A DNA stretch of 64,000 bases from Leptospira ellinghausenii (GTDB lineage: Bacteria > Spirochaetota > Leptospiria > Leptospirales > Leptospiraceae), in NCBI RefSeq assembly GCF_003114815.1, contig NZ_BFAZ01000009.1:186001-250000 (forward strand), given 5' to 3'. A program made the translations under genes and the position numbers. Below, piece after piece: positions 9,721 to 18,010 of the stretch. How positions within the stretch are numbered: the first letter of the stretch is position 1; each line of letters begins with the position of its first letter. The notes below the pieces were generated by a model that saw only the letters and a list, made by a program, of their open reading frames with translations, made no database searches and was not told the DNA's origin.

Positions 9721-9749
9721 AATGACGAAGTAAGAAAGATTTTGCTACT

Positions 9750-11717
9750 CTATTCGAGTTTGGCAGGATTCAAATAGTGGTATAGGACTTGGTTGAGTGC
9801 CAAAATATCAATCGGTTTGGTCAAAAAATGGTCCATACCTACATCAAAACATTTTTTACGTTCTTCGTAGAGTGCACCAGCAGTCAAAGCGATGATAGGG
9901 ATTTGTTGGTTTGATTTGTCATTTCGAATGATTGTCGCAGCTTCCAAGCCATCCATTTCTGGCATTTGAACATCCATAAAAATCATTTCTGGTTTTTTTG
10001 CACTGACCATTCGAACAGCAACAATCCCATTTTCAGCTTCCCACAAAATTGCATTTGGAATGTATTTTAATATCATTCGTTTTAGTAGGTCCCGGTTCAT
10101 CAAATTGTCTTCAGCAATGAGGATACTTGGAGTTACTTCTAACAATTTGGATTGGTTTATATTTTCCCAAACTTCTCCCTGAAAGTTTTCGTTTTTCTCA
10201 TCGGTGACGTTTGCATTTTTCAGAATGAAAGTTTCGATCGAAAAACGAAACTCAGTTCCCTTTCCTTCCACAGAAGAAAATTCAATCTCACCACCCATGA
10301 GATCGAGTAGAGATTTTGTGATGCGAAGTCCAAGACCAGTCCCTCCAAAACGACGTGTGGAATTGGATTCTCCTTGCCAAAACGATTGGAAAATTTTTGT
10401 TTTGTGCGATTCTGGAATTCCGATTCCTGTATCTTGAATGGAAAACTTAAGTTTCATTTTCTCATTCCCAACTAACTCTGACTCAATCTTTAGTGTTACA
10501 CTTCCCTTTTCAGTAAACTTGACAGCATTTCCAAGAAGGTTAATTAATATTTGCCTAAGCCTAGTTGCATCAACAACAATCCATTCTGGTAGTTGATTCG
10601 ATTCTATAAATTCCATTAGGATGTTTTTTTCTTTAGCTTTCCATTGGAGAACACCCAGTGAATCTTTTATGATGTGCTTTAAATTTGAAACTGTTTCATT
10701 TAGCACTAGTTTCCCAGCTTCAATTTTGGAGATATCTAATATATCATTGATAATGCCTAACAGACCATGTGCGCTACTGATTGCATTTTTTACGTATTCT
10801 TTTTGGTCTGCATCTAATTTCGTTGTCATGAGTAATTCATTAAAACCAATCACTCCATTTAAAGGAGTTCGAATTTCATGACTCATATTGGCTACAAAAT
10901 CTGACTTCGCTTGGTTTGCACGATCGGCATCTTTTTTAGCCTGTAACAAATGTAATTCGGCATTTTTGCGATCTGTAATATCATTGAAGTGAACTACAAA
11001 ATAAAGTGGTGAACCATTCCGATCTCTAACAAGCGAATTTGAAATTTCTATCCATAAAACTTGATTGGATTTTGAGATGTACCGTTTTTCGTAAACGACA
11101 TCCACATCTTTTCCTTTGAGTGCTGATTCTCGGTATTGATGAAAAATATTCTGGTCTTCTTTATAGGCAAAATCTTTGGAAGCTCGACCTAAAAGTTCAG
11201 CTTCATCGTAACCCAACATGAGTTGGAGTTTTTTATTCACACGTAAAAACTTACCATCTAAGTCGAGAAGACAAACTCCCACTCCCGCATTTTCAAAACT
11301 CATGCGGAATCTTTCTTCACTTTCTGCTAGTTCTTCTTGGATTTTATTTTGTTCGGTAATATCTCTGTTGATGGCAATGACACCGATGGTAGTACCATCT
11401 TTGTCTTTCAAAAAACTAACAGCAGAACGTATTTTTAATTTGGAACCATCTTTTGCTAATTGAAACACTTCCCCTTGCCAGATCCCTGTCGATTTGAGTT
11501 GTAAGATACTCGCTTCGCGATCACTTTCCAACATAATGGTTTGCAAGATATCATTTGTCGATTTACCAAGGACTTCGTCTGCTTTGTAGCCATAAATCCT
11601 TTCTGCGGCTAGGTTCCAACTGGTGATATGGAACTGTAAATCGGTTACGATAACGGCATCATAAAGGTATTGAAGGATGAGTGAAGAGTAAGCTTCCTTC
11701 GGAATGTTATGATCCAT
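9750..11717 (-). CDS. Hybrid sensor histidine kinase (PAS-PAS-HisKA-HATPase-REC)
   Basis: 655 residues with no membrane segment, so a cytoplasmic sensor. Two PAS domains occupy about residues 10-125 and 135-255, each followed by a PAC-type ending (INRDITEQ, HFNDITDR). The phosphoacceptor is His280 in NMSHEIRTPLNG. The ATPase domain follows with N box LLGNAVKFTEKG and G boxes DTGIGIP and GTGLGLRI. The C-terminal receiver (about residues 530-650) has ILIAEDN and the phosphorylated Asp in IFMDVQMPEMDG, and ends with the ALTAGA and TKP motifs. No separate response regulator or Hpt gene is nearby, so its target is unknown. It precedes the two transporter genes in the same direction. Confidence 0.95.
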   Translation of the reverse strand: MDHNIPKEAYSSLILQYLYDAVIVTDLQFHITSWNLAAERIYGYKADEVLGKSTNDILQTIMLESDREASILQLKSTGIWQGEVFQLAKDGSKLKIRSAVSFLKDKDGTTIGVIAINRDITEQNKIQEELAESEERFRMSFENAGVGVCLLDLDGKFLRVNKKLQLMLGYDEAELLGRASKDFAYKEDQNIFHQYRESALKGKDVDVVYEKRYISKSNQVLWIEISNSLVRDRNGSPLYFVVHFNDITDRKNAELHLLQAKKDADRANQAKSDFVANMSHEIRTPLNGVIGFNELLMTTKLDADQKEYVKNAISSAHGLLGIINDILDISKIEAGKLVLNETVSNLKHIIKDSLGVLQWKAKEKNILMEFIESNQLPEWIVVDATRLRQILINLLGNAVKFTEKGSVTLKIESELVGNEKMKLKFSIQDTGIGIPESHKTKIFQSFWQGESNSTRRFGGTGLGLRITKSLLDLMGGEIEFSSVEGKGTEFRFSIETFILKNANVTDEKNENFQGEVWENINQSKLLEVTPSILIAEDNLMNRDLLKRMILKYIPNAILWEAENGIVAVRMVSAKKPEMIFMDVQMPEMDGLEAATIIRNDKSNQQIPIIALTAGALYEERKKCFDVGMDHFLTKPIDILALNQVLYHYLNPAKLE

Positions 11718-11966
11718 GGTACATCAATATCGGGGAGTTTTATATAAAAGTGCAAGCGATTCCTTAAAAAACTCTTCATTCACGAAAAAACAATTTATTT
11801 CTCATGCAAAATTAGTAGGAATCCCTACCGAAAATGGAAAGGATCTTGAGACTCGCATTCGCACCGACCCATCCAAAACTTGTCTTCTTATGAAACATTC
11901 ACTTTAAGATGAACCATTTCGTTCTTTCTACAATTGGGATATCACAATGGATTTTGATTGGTACAC

Positions 11967-11993
11967 AAAAAAAGCCAACCTTGTAAGTCAGCC
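11967..11993 (-). terminator. Terminator-like hairpin at the end of the 5S module, copy 1
   Basis: Read on the minus strand the stem GCUGAC pairs with GUUGGC (two G-U pairs) around a 7-base loop and is followed by seven U residues. The same structure occurs at 17110-17136, where the loop differs, which supports the hairpin. It is the third and last hairpin downstream of the 5S gene. Confidence 0.55.
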
Positions 11994-12041
11994 TTTCCTC
12001 TATCTACAATCCAATCAGAATCCACCCGGCAACAATGCCGG

Positions 12042-12076
12042 AAAAAATAGAGCAAGGACACCCTTGCTCTATTTTT
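12042..12076. terminator. Symmetric (bidirectional) terminator hairpin, copy 1
   Basis: The stem TAGAGCAAGG pairs with CCTTGCTCTA around a 4-base loop and is flanked by A-runs on one side and T-runs on the other, so it can terminate in both directions. The same hairpin is at 17185-17219. A smaller stem CCGGCA/TGCCGG lies beside it. Confidence 0.7.
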
Positions 12077-12137
12077 GAGGCAGCGACCGCTACAGCGAGT
12101 CGCGGACGGTAGCCGGCTAAAACTACGCTCTAAAAAT

Positions 12138-12167
12138 AAAAAAAGCGCTCACTTTCGTGAACGCTTT
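12138..12167 (-). terminator. 5S rRNA terminator, copy 1
   Basis: On the minus strand GCGTTCAC pairs with GTGAGCGC around a GAAA tetraloop, followed by a run of seven T. It lies about 20 bases past the 3' end of the 5S gene, the expected place for an intrinsic terminator. An identical copy follows the second 5S gene. Confidence 0.85.
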
Positions 12168-12187
12168 ATCATACGTTATGAGTGCTA

Positions 12188-12305
12188 ACCCGGCAACGTC
12201 CTACTCTCCCATTGAGCGAACCCAATAGTACCATCGGCGATGAGAAGCTTGACTTCCGTGTTCGGAATGGGAACGGGTATGGCCTTCTCTCCATAATCAC
12301 CAGGA
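12188..12305 (-). rRNA. rrf: 5S ribosomal RNA, copy 1
   Basis: About 117 bases that read as 5S rRNA on the minus strand. The conserved blocks CCCATTCCGAACACGG, GAAGTCAAGC, GCCGATGGTACTATTGGG and GGGAGAGTAGG are all present in order, and the ends CCTGG and CCGGG can form the terminal helix I. There is no 16S or 23S gene anywhere in the window, in keeping with the scattered rRNA genes of Leptospira. It lies directly after an outer-membrane protein gene. The exact ends are estimated to within a few bases. A second copy lies 5150 bases to the right. Confidence 0.95.
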
Positions 12306-12313
12306 GTAATTAC

Positions 12314-12351
12314 CATGTGTACAGAAGAGAGTGGGAAGTCAAACCATTATA
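12314..12351 (-). promoter_or_regulatory. Candidate 5S rRNA promoter, copy 1
   Basis: On the minus strand a TATAAT hexamer (12346-12351) and, just after it, TTGACT (12337-12342) lie upstream of the 5S gene. TTGACT could be a -35 box with a poor -10 (CACATG) 17 bases on, placing the start next to the mature 5S end; alternatively TATAAT is the -10 with a 5' leader, but no -35 is visible above it. The same bases occur in copy 2. Confidence 0.4.
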
Positions 12352-12360
12352 GAAGAAAAG

Positions 12361-13308
12361 TTACAAATTTAAATCGTAAGTGGCTCCAAATTTTAGGCCT
12401 GAAACTTCAATTCTGTGTTCGGCAGTGGCGGAAACAAATTCCATTAACGTGCCAAGTGTAGAGAATTGATTCCCATCAAAACTAAGAGCAATTGGACTTT
12501 GTGCTTTGGCATTCATATACTCTCTTTCAAAACTTAAGAATAAACGTAATTTAGGAACTACAACAATGCTTGCCCCAAAACTTAATTTTTCAGAGTTAAA
12601 CGTATAACCACCATTAGCGTAATTGAATGAGGCACCCGCATTGGAAACTCGGAATTGTTCCGAACTATACGAACCTGTGGAGTTCAATAGAAATGGTCCA
12701 AAGAGTAAAAAATCTGCAAATAATGTTGCTCGGTCATTTAAATCAAATTCGAATCCAACTCCCAAAAGACCAGAAGTGCCTGTTGTATTTTTTGTATCTT
12801 GCCCAAGGTATGCGGGAGCACCAAGTCCCAAATAGGATCCTTCCATTGTTTGGCTGATACTGCGTAAAACATACTTTGGTAAAATGCGAAAATTGGAAGT
12901 GGGAGACAAGGTTACTCCAAAATTGATATCAGAGTAAAGTAACCGGTAGTCAGCCTCTTTGATGCCAAGTCCCGTAGGATAAAAAGAATTCCATTCATAC
13001 CCTCTGCCAAATCGATTCAAATGTAGGCCCACAAAGAGATTCGAGAGAATACCGGCATTGATCGATTGGAAATAATCAAAACCCCAATCGTTGATGAGAC
13101 TCAGCCCTTGGTTGTTTTGCCATTCCTGGTTATATTCGGTCCTAACAATGTCATTATAGAAATTTCTTTTTTCTAAATCGGTACGAAGGCTACCTAAAAA
13201 CAAACCACCTTTGACTCGTAATGTATTACCTTCTACTTTTCCTTGTGCATCAACGGAAGTGGTCAATAGAGAAAACAGGACCAAAAGAAAAACGAATGTT
13301 CGTTTCAT
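12361..13308 (-). CDS. Outer-membrane beta-barrel protein
   Basis: 315 residues from the ATG at 13308, chosen because it begins a clean signal peptide (MKRTFVFLLVLFSLLTTS, cleavage near VDAQG); the open frame extends 17 codons further but that part is not signal-like. The mature protein has alternating strands rich in Gly, Asn and aromatic residues, many ending in aromatic residues, and finishes with GATYDLNL, as expected for a barrel. It is divergent from the FecA-like receptor gene, with about 210 bases between the starts, and its stop lies at the edge of the 5S-bearing repeat. No family is recognised; a porin-like or structural role is possible. Confidence 0.7.
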   Translation of the reverse strand: MKRTFVFLLVLFSLLTTSVDAQGKVEGNTLRVKGGLFLGSLRTDLEKRNFYNDIVRTEYNQEWQNNQGLSLINDWGFDYFQSINAGILSNLFVGLHLNRFGRGYEWNSFYPTGLGIKEADYRLLYSDINFGVTLSPTSNFRILPKYVLRSISQTMEGSYLGLGAPAYLGQDTKNTTGTSGLLGVGFEFDLNDRATLFADFLLFGPFLLNSTGSYSSEQFRVSNAGASFNYANGGYTFNSEKLSFGASIVVVPKLRLFLSFEREYMNAKAQSPIALSFDGNQFSTLGTLMEFVSATAEHRIEVSGLKFGATYDLNL

Positions 13309-13522
13309 GAATAGAATTACCTCTCTCATCCAATAACAAATGAAAAGGCAACCACTCAAGGAAATTTTAGAAAGTGTCTATCCCGACAGATGTTTGTTTC
13401 TCAGTCTCTTGATCCTCCTCTTCACCTACCTTTCCAAAAATTTAAAACGGACGATCCAAACAAAGGAGGTAACTGACGTAAAAAAAAGTAGATTCCGATG
13501 CTTTGGAAAAAAGAATGGTTCC

Positions 13523-15859
13523 ATGCTAAATGAAATTGAGAACAAAACTCAAACCAGGAAGGGGAAAAACCTACTCCTCTTATGTTTCACTTTAATGGTT
13601 CCAACCCTCCTATTTTCCCAGGATGAAAAATCACAGCCGGACCAAGAACCAAAAGTAGAAGTGCAAGCGAAGGAAGAAACTCCTACCATCCGCGTGAAAG
13701 GGAAAAAAGATACAGATCGTGAATTTCTCGGAGATGTAGAAGGCACAAATATCTATGCAGGTAAAAAAAACGAAGTCATTCGATTAGATAAAGTAAATGC
13801 GAATTTAGCGATGGGAAACACTCGTCAGGTGTATGCAAAAGTTCCTGGCATTACCATTTGGGAAAATGATGGGAGTGGGATCCAACCAGGAATTGGTGCC
13901 AGAGGTTTGTCCCCCAATCGAAATTGGGAATTTAACACTCGTATGAATGGGCATGACATCGCATCCGATTCCTTCGGGTACCCCGAAGCATATTTTAACC
14001 CACCTTTGGAAGCTCTTGAAAAAGTAGAGATCATTAGAGGAGCTGGTGCCTTACAGTACGGACCTCAATTTGGTGGAATGGTCAATTATGTGGTGAAAAA
14101 AGCTGACCCGACTAAACCCGTCAAAGTAGAAACTAAAACGACAGGTGGTTCATTCAACACCCTTAACCAATATAGTTCTGTTAGTGGGACAGTTGGAGAT
14201 TGGAGTTATTTTGTTTTTTACCAAGGCCGTAGTTCTGATGGATGGAGGGAAAATTCACAGTACAATGTTCAAAATGGATTTGTGAATTTGGCATATAAAG
14301 TTTCCGAAAAATTGAAGATCTCAATGGAAATGGCAAAGTCAACTTACTTAAGCCAACAAGCTGGTGGACTCACTGATGAACAATTTCGGATCGACCCAAG
14401 ACAGTCAGGAAGGACAAGAAACTGGTTCAGTGCCCCTTGGAATGTACCTGCGATGAACATTGATTATGAACAAAGTCCGACTGCCAGGACCAATGTTAAA
14501 ATCTTCGGACTTTATGGAGAAAGAAATTCTGTTGGTGTAGTATCAGCCGCAAATGTTACGGACCCAATCCAACCTCGGACTTTAGAATATAGTCCAAGGC
14601 AAATTGATAGAGATACATATCGTAATTATGGGATGGAAGCAAGACAGATCTTTAATTACGATTTATTAGAAAGAACTCATACTCTATCATTCGGAGGTAG
14701 GTATTTTAATGGGAATACAGATCGATTCCGAAATCCAAATGGAACAACAGGAACTAAATTTGATCTAAGGGAAACCAATTTTACTGGTGTGTGTTATGAT
14801 GGCACACGAAATTGTCGAATCGCTGATTTGGAATTTTCGACATTAAATTACGCTGGTTTCGTTGAAAATTTATTTCGGATCACTGACTCTCTTTCTCTTA
14901 CTCCTGGTGTACGATATGAATGGATTCGATCCACTGCTTCTGGCCGAGTCAATGAATCGGTCCCTAGCGCTTCAAAACCGTTTGGTGGGATGATCCAACC
15001 ATTGGAACGTGTACAAAGGCAGGTTCTTTATGGACTTGGTGCCCAATACCAAACGACAAAAACTACCAATTTATATGCAAACTATTCACGAGCATTTCGG
15101 CCTGTCGTCTATTCGGAGTTATTTGCACCAACATCTACATTAAATGAAGTTGATCCCAACTTAAAAGACCAATCCGGTTATAATGCAGATGCAGGATACC
15201 GTGGGAAATTTGGACAATGGATCCAGTTTGACATGAGTGTTTTTGAGCTTCGGTATAACAATCGGGTTGGCCAACTTCCAGGCCTTCTCCCTGGCCAAGC
15301 AAACTTCCAAACGAATGTGGGAGATTCTTTACACAGAGGGGTGGAAGCATATTTAGAAGTTGATCCAGTGGTGTTACTGACCGAATCGCAACCATACGGA
15401 TCCTTTAGTTTATTCACATCGAGCGCAAATGTGAATGCTCGTTATATCCGTTGGGAAGATCCACGTGTACTCACAAACCCAACCAATGCACAAAACTTTT
15501 ATCGTGTTGGAAAACTTGTAGAAAACGCCCCTTCACAAATCCATCGTTATGGAGTCACTTACCATTACAAAAATGTCCTGAGTTTCACGTATTTGATCAG
15601 TTATACGGGAGCAACTTATGCTGATGCAGCCAATACTGGACCTGCTACAGCAAATGGACAAATTGGTCTCATCCCTTCTTATACAGTGAGAGACTTTACG
15701 TTTGTTTGGAATTTTCACGAAAACTTTTCTCTTCGTGGAGGAGTTAACAACATGACAAACCAAATGTATTTTACACGTCGTGCGGGAGGATACCCTGGTC
15801 CTGGAATTTTACCTTCCGATGGGATGTTTTATTTTATTGGCTTAAGTGCTGTATTTTAG
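13523..15859 (+). CDS. TonB-dependent outer-membrane receptor, FecA-like
   Basis: 778 residues from the ATG at 13523, which begins a signal peptide (KNLLLLCFTLMVPTLLFSQ); the open frame runs 61 codons further upstream but looks like leader. After a Pro/Glu-rich linker comes the plug domain: RQVYAKVPGITIWENDGSG, then IGARGLSPNRNWEFNTRMNG and VEIIRGAGALQYGPQFGGMVNYV, a near-perfect TonB-receptor plug with the FecA-type wording. The barrel follows with repeated strands and ends in FIGLSAVF with a terminal Phe. Such receptors import ferric siderophores, often ferric citrate in the FecA group, using TonB energy. No ABC transporter or FecIR pair is adjacent, so the ligand is an inference. Confidence 0.93.
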   Translation: MLNEIENKTQTRKGKNLLLLCFTLMVPTLLFSQDEKSQPDQEPKVEVQAKEETPTIRVKGKKDTDREFLGDVEGTNIYAGKKNEVIRLDKVNANLAMGNTRQVYAKVPGITIWENDGSGIQPGIGARGLSPNRNWEFNTRMNGHDIASDSFGYPEAYFNPPLEALEKVEIIRGAGALQYGPQFGGMVNYVVKKADPTKPVKVETKTTGGSFNTLNQYSSVSGTVGDWSYFVFYQGRSSDGWRENSQYNVQNGFVNLAYKVSEKLKISMEMAKSTYLSQQAGGLTDEQFRIDPRQSGRTRNWFSAPWNVPAMNIDYEQSPTARTNVKIFGLYGERNSVGVVSAANVTDPIQPRTLEYSPRQIDRDTYRNYGMEARQIFNYDLLERTHTLSFGGRYFNGNTDRFRNPNGTTGTKFDLRETNFTGVCYDGTRNCRIADLEFSTLNYAGFVENLFRITDSLSLTPGVRYEWIRSTASGRVNESVPSASKPFGGMIQPLERVQRQVLYGLGAQYQTTKTTNLYANYSRAFRPVVYSELFAPTSTLNEVDPNLKDQSGYNADAGYRGKFGQWIQFDMSVFELRYNNRVGQLPGLLPGQANFQTNVGDSLHRGVEAYLEVDPVVLLTESQPYGSFSLFTSSANVNARYIRWEDPRVLTNPTNAQNFYRVGKLVENAPSQIHRYGVTYHYKNVLSFTYLISYTGATYADAANTGPATANGQIGLIPSYTVRDFTFVWNFHENFSLRGGVNNMTNQMYFTRRAGGYPGPGILPSDGMFYFIGLSAVF

Positions 15860-15873
15860 CGAAGTAATGTGAA

Positions 15874-15908
15874 TCCTATCCTCAGTCAATAATCAATTGA
15901 GGGTAGGA
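15874..15908 (+). terminator. Probable terminator after the TonB receptor
   Basis: Stem TCCTATCCTCA pairs with TGAGGGTAGGA (one wobble) around a 13-base loop, 14 bases past the receptor stop codon. The T-run after it is weak, so confidence is moderate. Confidence 0.5.
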
Positions 15909-15973
15909 ACTATTTGATTTGTAATGAATCACTTTTATCCAATCCACTTAAAAAAACTACTTATCTCTCTGAA

Positions 15974-17002
15974 TCAAAACTCAATTGGCATATACAACGC
16001 AAGGTGAAAGGTTCTAAGTTCATACGTATATCCATTTTCTTTTACAATGGGACCACCGAATGATACTCTTGCTCTAAGTCCTAAGAATGGGGGCGATTCT
16101 AAATACATCATAAATGCAAATTTTGCTACCGCATTCACTCTGACTTGGTTACGCATAAGACTACTGATGGCAAGCGATTCAACAGCATTAAAACGTCCAC
16201 TAAAGTATGCTGCCAACGCTGTGGAATCCGGTCGTAATAAACCTTGGCTTCCAAGATAATAACCAACTAACTCAAGATTGTTTCCAGTGGAAAGATTTGC
16301 GACTAAATAACTCAGTGTTGGATCTGAATTTGGATTTAAATTTCCTGATACAAATTGGTAAGCGCCTAAATTGTTTAAAAAAGAATTTCGGCCTGGTCCA
16401 GAAAAGGCAATGAGTAAATTCGAAGCAGTGTCCTTAAAATCGACATTCCCTCGTAACCGAACATGAGCAGGACCCAAACCAAATCCCAATCGAAAGGTAT
16501 CAGGATTCCCGATATAAAAAATGGGAACTAACATTGAATAACTTCCTTCCACATTGGTACCAACATCTTCGGTTACCTTATTACTTTTTGAAGCGATAGA
16601 ATCTCCATTTGAACTTGATGATTCCGATTCCTCTGAGGAAGATTCAATAGAAGCTGATTTAGAAAATATTTTTGGGATCGATTGACGATTGAGAAAAAAA
16701 TTGGAATTATGTAAAAGTAAATTCACTCCAAAGTATTTTGAAATTTGGTATTCAGGAGATTTTACATCCAATAACCAAGAGACCCTACCTGGATCATCTT
16801 GGACCATCAATGCATCTCGATTTCTACCTTGGATGGATAAGGAAACACTTTCCAATGTTACACCTGGATTGATGGAAACAAATCGGTACTTTGGTTTATC
16901 CGGTATGGGGCTGTCCGGTGATTGCGAATTATCTTGCCCATATAAAAAAGTAGAAAGAAAAAATACCAAAATGAAACAACGAAGATAAGTATTTAGAATC
17001 AT
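15974..17002 (-). CDS. Putative outer-membrane protein, unknown
   Basis: 342 residues with a signal peptide (CFILVFFLSTFLYGQ). The mature protein begins with a Pro/Asp-rich linker and then shows strand-like segments (YRFVSINPGVTLESVSLSIQ, ISKYFGVNLLLHNSNFF). A low-complexity Ser/Glu segment (about residues 118-140) interrupts it. It ends in TFHLALYMPIEF, with a terminal Phe as in barrel proteins. I do not recognise the family. It converges on the TonB-receptor gene and lies inside the region bracketed by the two 5S repeats, so it could be part of the same accessory block. Confidence 0.65.
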   Translation of the reverse strand: MILNTYLRCFILVFFLSTFLYGQDNSQSPDSPIPDKPKYRFVSINPGVTLESVSLSIQGRNRDALMVQDDPGRVSWLLDVKSPEYQISKYFGVNLLLHNSNFFLNRQSIPKIFSKSASIESSSEESESSSSNGDSIASKSNKVTEDVGTNVEGSYSMLVPIFYIGNPDTFRLGFGLGPAHVRLRGNVDFKDTASNLLIAFSGPGRNSFLNNLGAYQFVSGNLNPNSDPTLSYLVANLSTGNNLELVGYYLGSQGLLRPDSTALAAYFSGRFNAVESLAISSLMRNQVRVNAVAKFAFMMYLESPPFLGLRARVSFGGPIVKENGYTYELRTFHLALYMPIEF

Positions 17003-17184
17003 GGTTTTAACGGAATTGGATCAAAGTAAAACTAGCGTTATGTTTTGAAAGTGATTTTTAAAGCGAAATTTTACTAAAAAGTTCCGATTATGGATTTATA
17101 TTCGTAAATAAAAAAAGCCAACTTCACAAGTCAGCCTCTCCTCTGTTTACAATCCATTCAAAATCCACCCGGCAACAATGCCGG

Positions 17185-17219
17185 AAAAAATAGAGCAAGG
17201 ACACCCTTGCTCTATTTTT
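17185..17219. terminator. Symmetric terminator hairpin, copy 2
   Basis: Same TAGAGCAAGG/CCTTGCTCTA stem with flanking A- and T-runs as at 12042-12076. It lies between the 5S terminator and the tail of the 15974-17002 gene's upstream region, so it could insulate both directions. Confidence 0.65.
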
Positions 17220-17287
17220 GAGGCAGCGACTACTACTGCGAGTCGCGGACGGCGGCCGGCGGCCGGCTCACACAGGGCCCTAAAAAC

Positions 17288-17317
17288 AAAAAAAGCGCTC
17301 ACTTTCGTGAACGCTTT
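17288..17317 (-). terminator. 5S rRNA terminator, copy 2
   Basis: Identical to the copy 1 hairpin: GCGTTCAC/GTGAGCGC with a GAAA loop and a T-run, about 20 bases beyond the 5S gene on the minus strand. Confidence 0.85.
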
Positions 17318-17337
17318 ATCATATGTTATGAGTGCTA

Positions 17338-17455
17338 ACCCGGCAACGTCCTACTCTCCCATTGAGCGAACCCAATAGTACCATCGGCGATGAGAAGCTT
17401 GACTTCCGTGTTCGGAATGGGAACGGGTATGGCCTTCTCTCCATAATCACCAGGA
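17338..17455 (-). rRNA. rrf: 5S ribosomal RNA, copy 2
   Basis: Same sequence as the copy at 12188-12305, base for base as far as I can read, on the same strand. The core blocks CCGAACACGG, GCCGATGGTACTATTGGG and GAGAGTAGG are present. It is followed by the same terminator array and preceded by the same TATAAT/TTGACT stretch. The upstream sequence beyond the repeat edge differs, so promoter strength may differ between the two copies. Confidence 0.95.
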
Positions 17456-17545
17456 GTAATTACCATGTGTACAGAAGAGAGTGGGAAGTCAAACCATTAT
17501 AGAAGAAAAGATTGCGTTTTTTTGGAAAACAAAAAGCATTTCCTT

Positions 17546-18010
17546 ATGGCTAATTTGTCAGAACCACTTGTTCAAACAGAAAAATTTACGGTTATGGGAC
17601 TTCGTATCAGAACATCCAATGCACCGGGAGATGCAGAAGTCAACATTCCAGCCATTTATTCAAAATTTTATAAAGAAGACATTCCAAAAAAAATGGAGAT
17701 GTTACGAAAGATTGATCCTCTTTTTGCCGTATATTCATCCTATGAATCAGATGAAAATGGTGCGTATGATTTTTTGTTAGGTTATGCTGTAGATCCGAAT
17801 GCAAAACCGCTCCCAGGAATGGAACTGATTCAGATAGCACCACAAAACGGCCGTTATTTTGCAATCCAACCTGGCCCACCTGAAGAAGTTGTTCCTAAAT
17901 TTTGGGCTGAAATTTGGAACCATCCAGAGATTCCTAAAATTAGAAGTTTTCAAACAGATTGGGAAGAATATTCAGAAGCAGGGATTCGAGTTTTTTTATC
18001 TACTAATTAG
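17546..18010 (+). CDS. GyrI-like / AraC effector-binding domain protein
   Basis: 154 residues from the ATG at 17546. The frame is open 27 codons further, but those codons lie in the 5S leader repeat, so the internal Met (MANLSEPLVQTEKF) is the better start. The sequence fits the GyrI-like/SOUL-type effector-binding fold: VMGLRIRTSN at the first strand, IPAIYSKFYKE, then LFAVYSSYESDENGAYDFLLG, the block with an acidic residue typical of this fold, and YFAIQPGPPEEV. There is no DNA-binding domain, so it is a standalone small-molecule-binding or gyrase-inhibitor-like protein. Its stop overlaps the convergent gene by 4 bases. Confidence 0.8.
   Translation: MANLSEPLVQTEKFTVMGLRIRTSNAPGDAEVNIPAIYSKFYKEDIPKKMEMLRKIDPLFAVYSSYESDENGAYDFLLGYAVDPNAKPLPGMELIQIAPQNGRYFAIQPGPPEEVVPKFWAEIWNHPEIPKIRSFQTDWEEYSEAGIRVFLSTN

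Larger units (their letters stand above)
11967..12360. repeat. Direct repeat copy 1 carrying a 5S rRNA module
   Basis: About 394 bases closely matching 17110-17510 in the same orientation. It contains, read on the minus strand, a TATAAT-like box, the 5S gene, a hairpin terminator, a GC-rich spacer with a stem (GCGAC...GTCGC), a second symmetric hairpin and a third terminator-like hairpin. The 5S part and flanks look identical; the GC-rich spacer differs by substitutions and by extra GCCGG units in copy 2. The right edge abuts the stop codon of the outer-membrane gene at 12361. The remaining intergenic stretch 11718-11966 shows no credible gene. Confidence 0.9.
17110..17510. repeat. Direct repeat copy 2 carrying a 5S rRNA module
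   Basis: About 401 bases closely matching 11967-12360 and in the same orientation. Differences are concentrated in the GC-rich spacer between the first two hairpins (extra GCCGG units) and in loops, while the 5S gene and the promoter-side flank appear identical. The match stops at the same AGAAGAAAAG edge as copy 1. Both repeats bracket 12.36-17.1 kb, which holds two outer-membrane proteins and the TonB receptor. Confidence 0.9.

Noticed and set aside
11716..11907. Short plus-strand ORF beside the hybrid kinase
   Set aside because: No ribosome site, no recognisable composition, and it overlaps the kinase start; treated as chance.
11967..12060. Possible tRNA in the 5S-flanking repeat
   Set aside because: No cloverleaf with acceptor stem, anticodon arm and T-loop could be formed; only simple hairpins are present.
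12042..12076. Inverted repeat considered as an IS end
   Set aside because: It has A/T runs on both sides and is present in both 5S modules, so a bidirectional terminator explains it; no transposase or target duplication is seen.
17465..17545. N-terminal extension of the GyrI-like protein
   Set aside because: The codons belong to the 5S leader repeat, which is identical at the other copy without a gene, so the start at 17546 was chosen.
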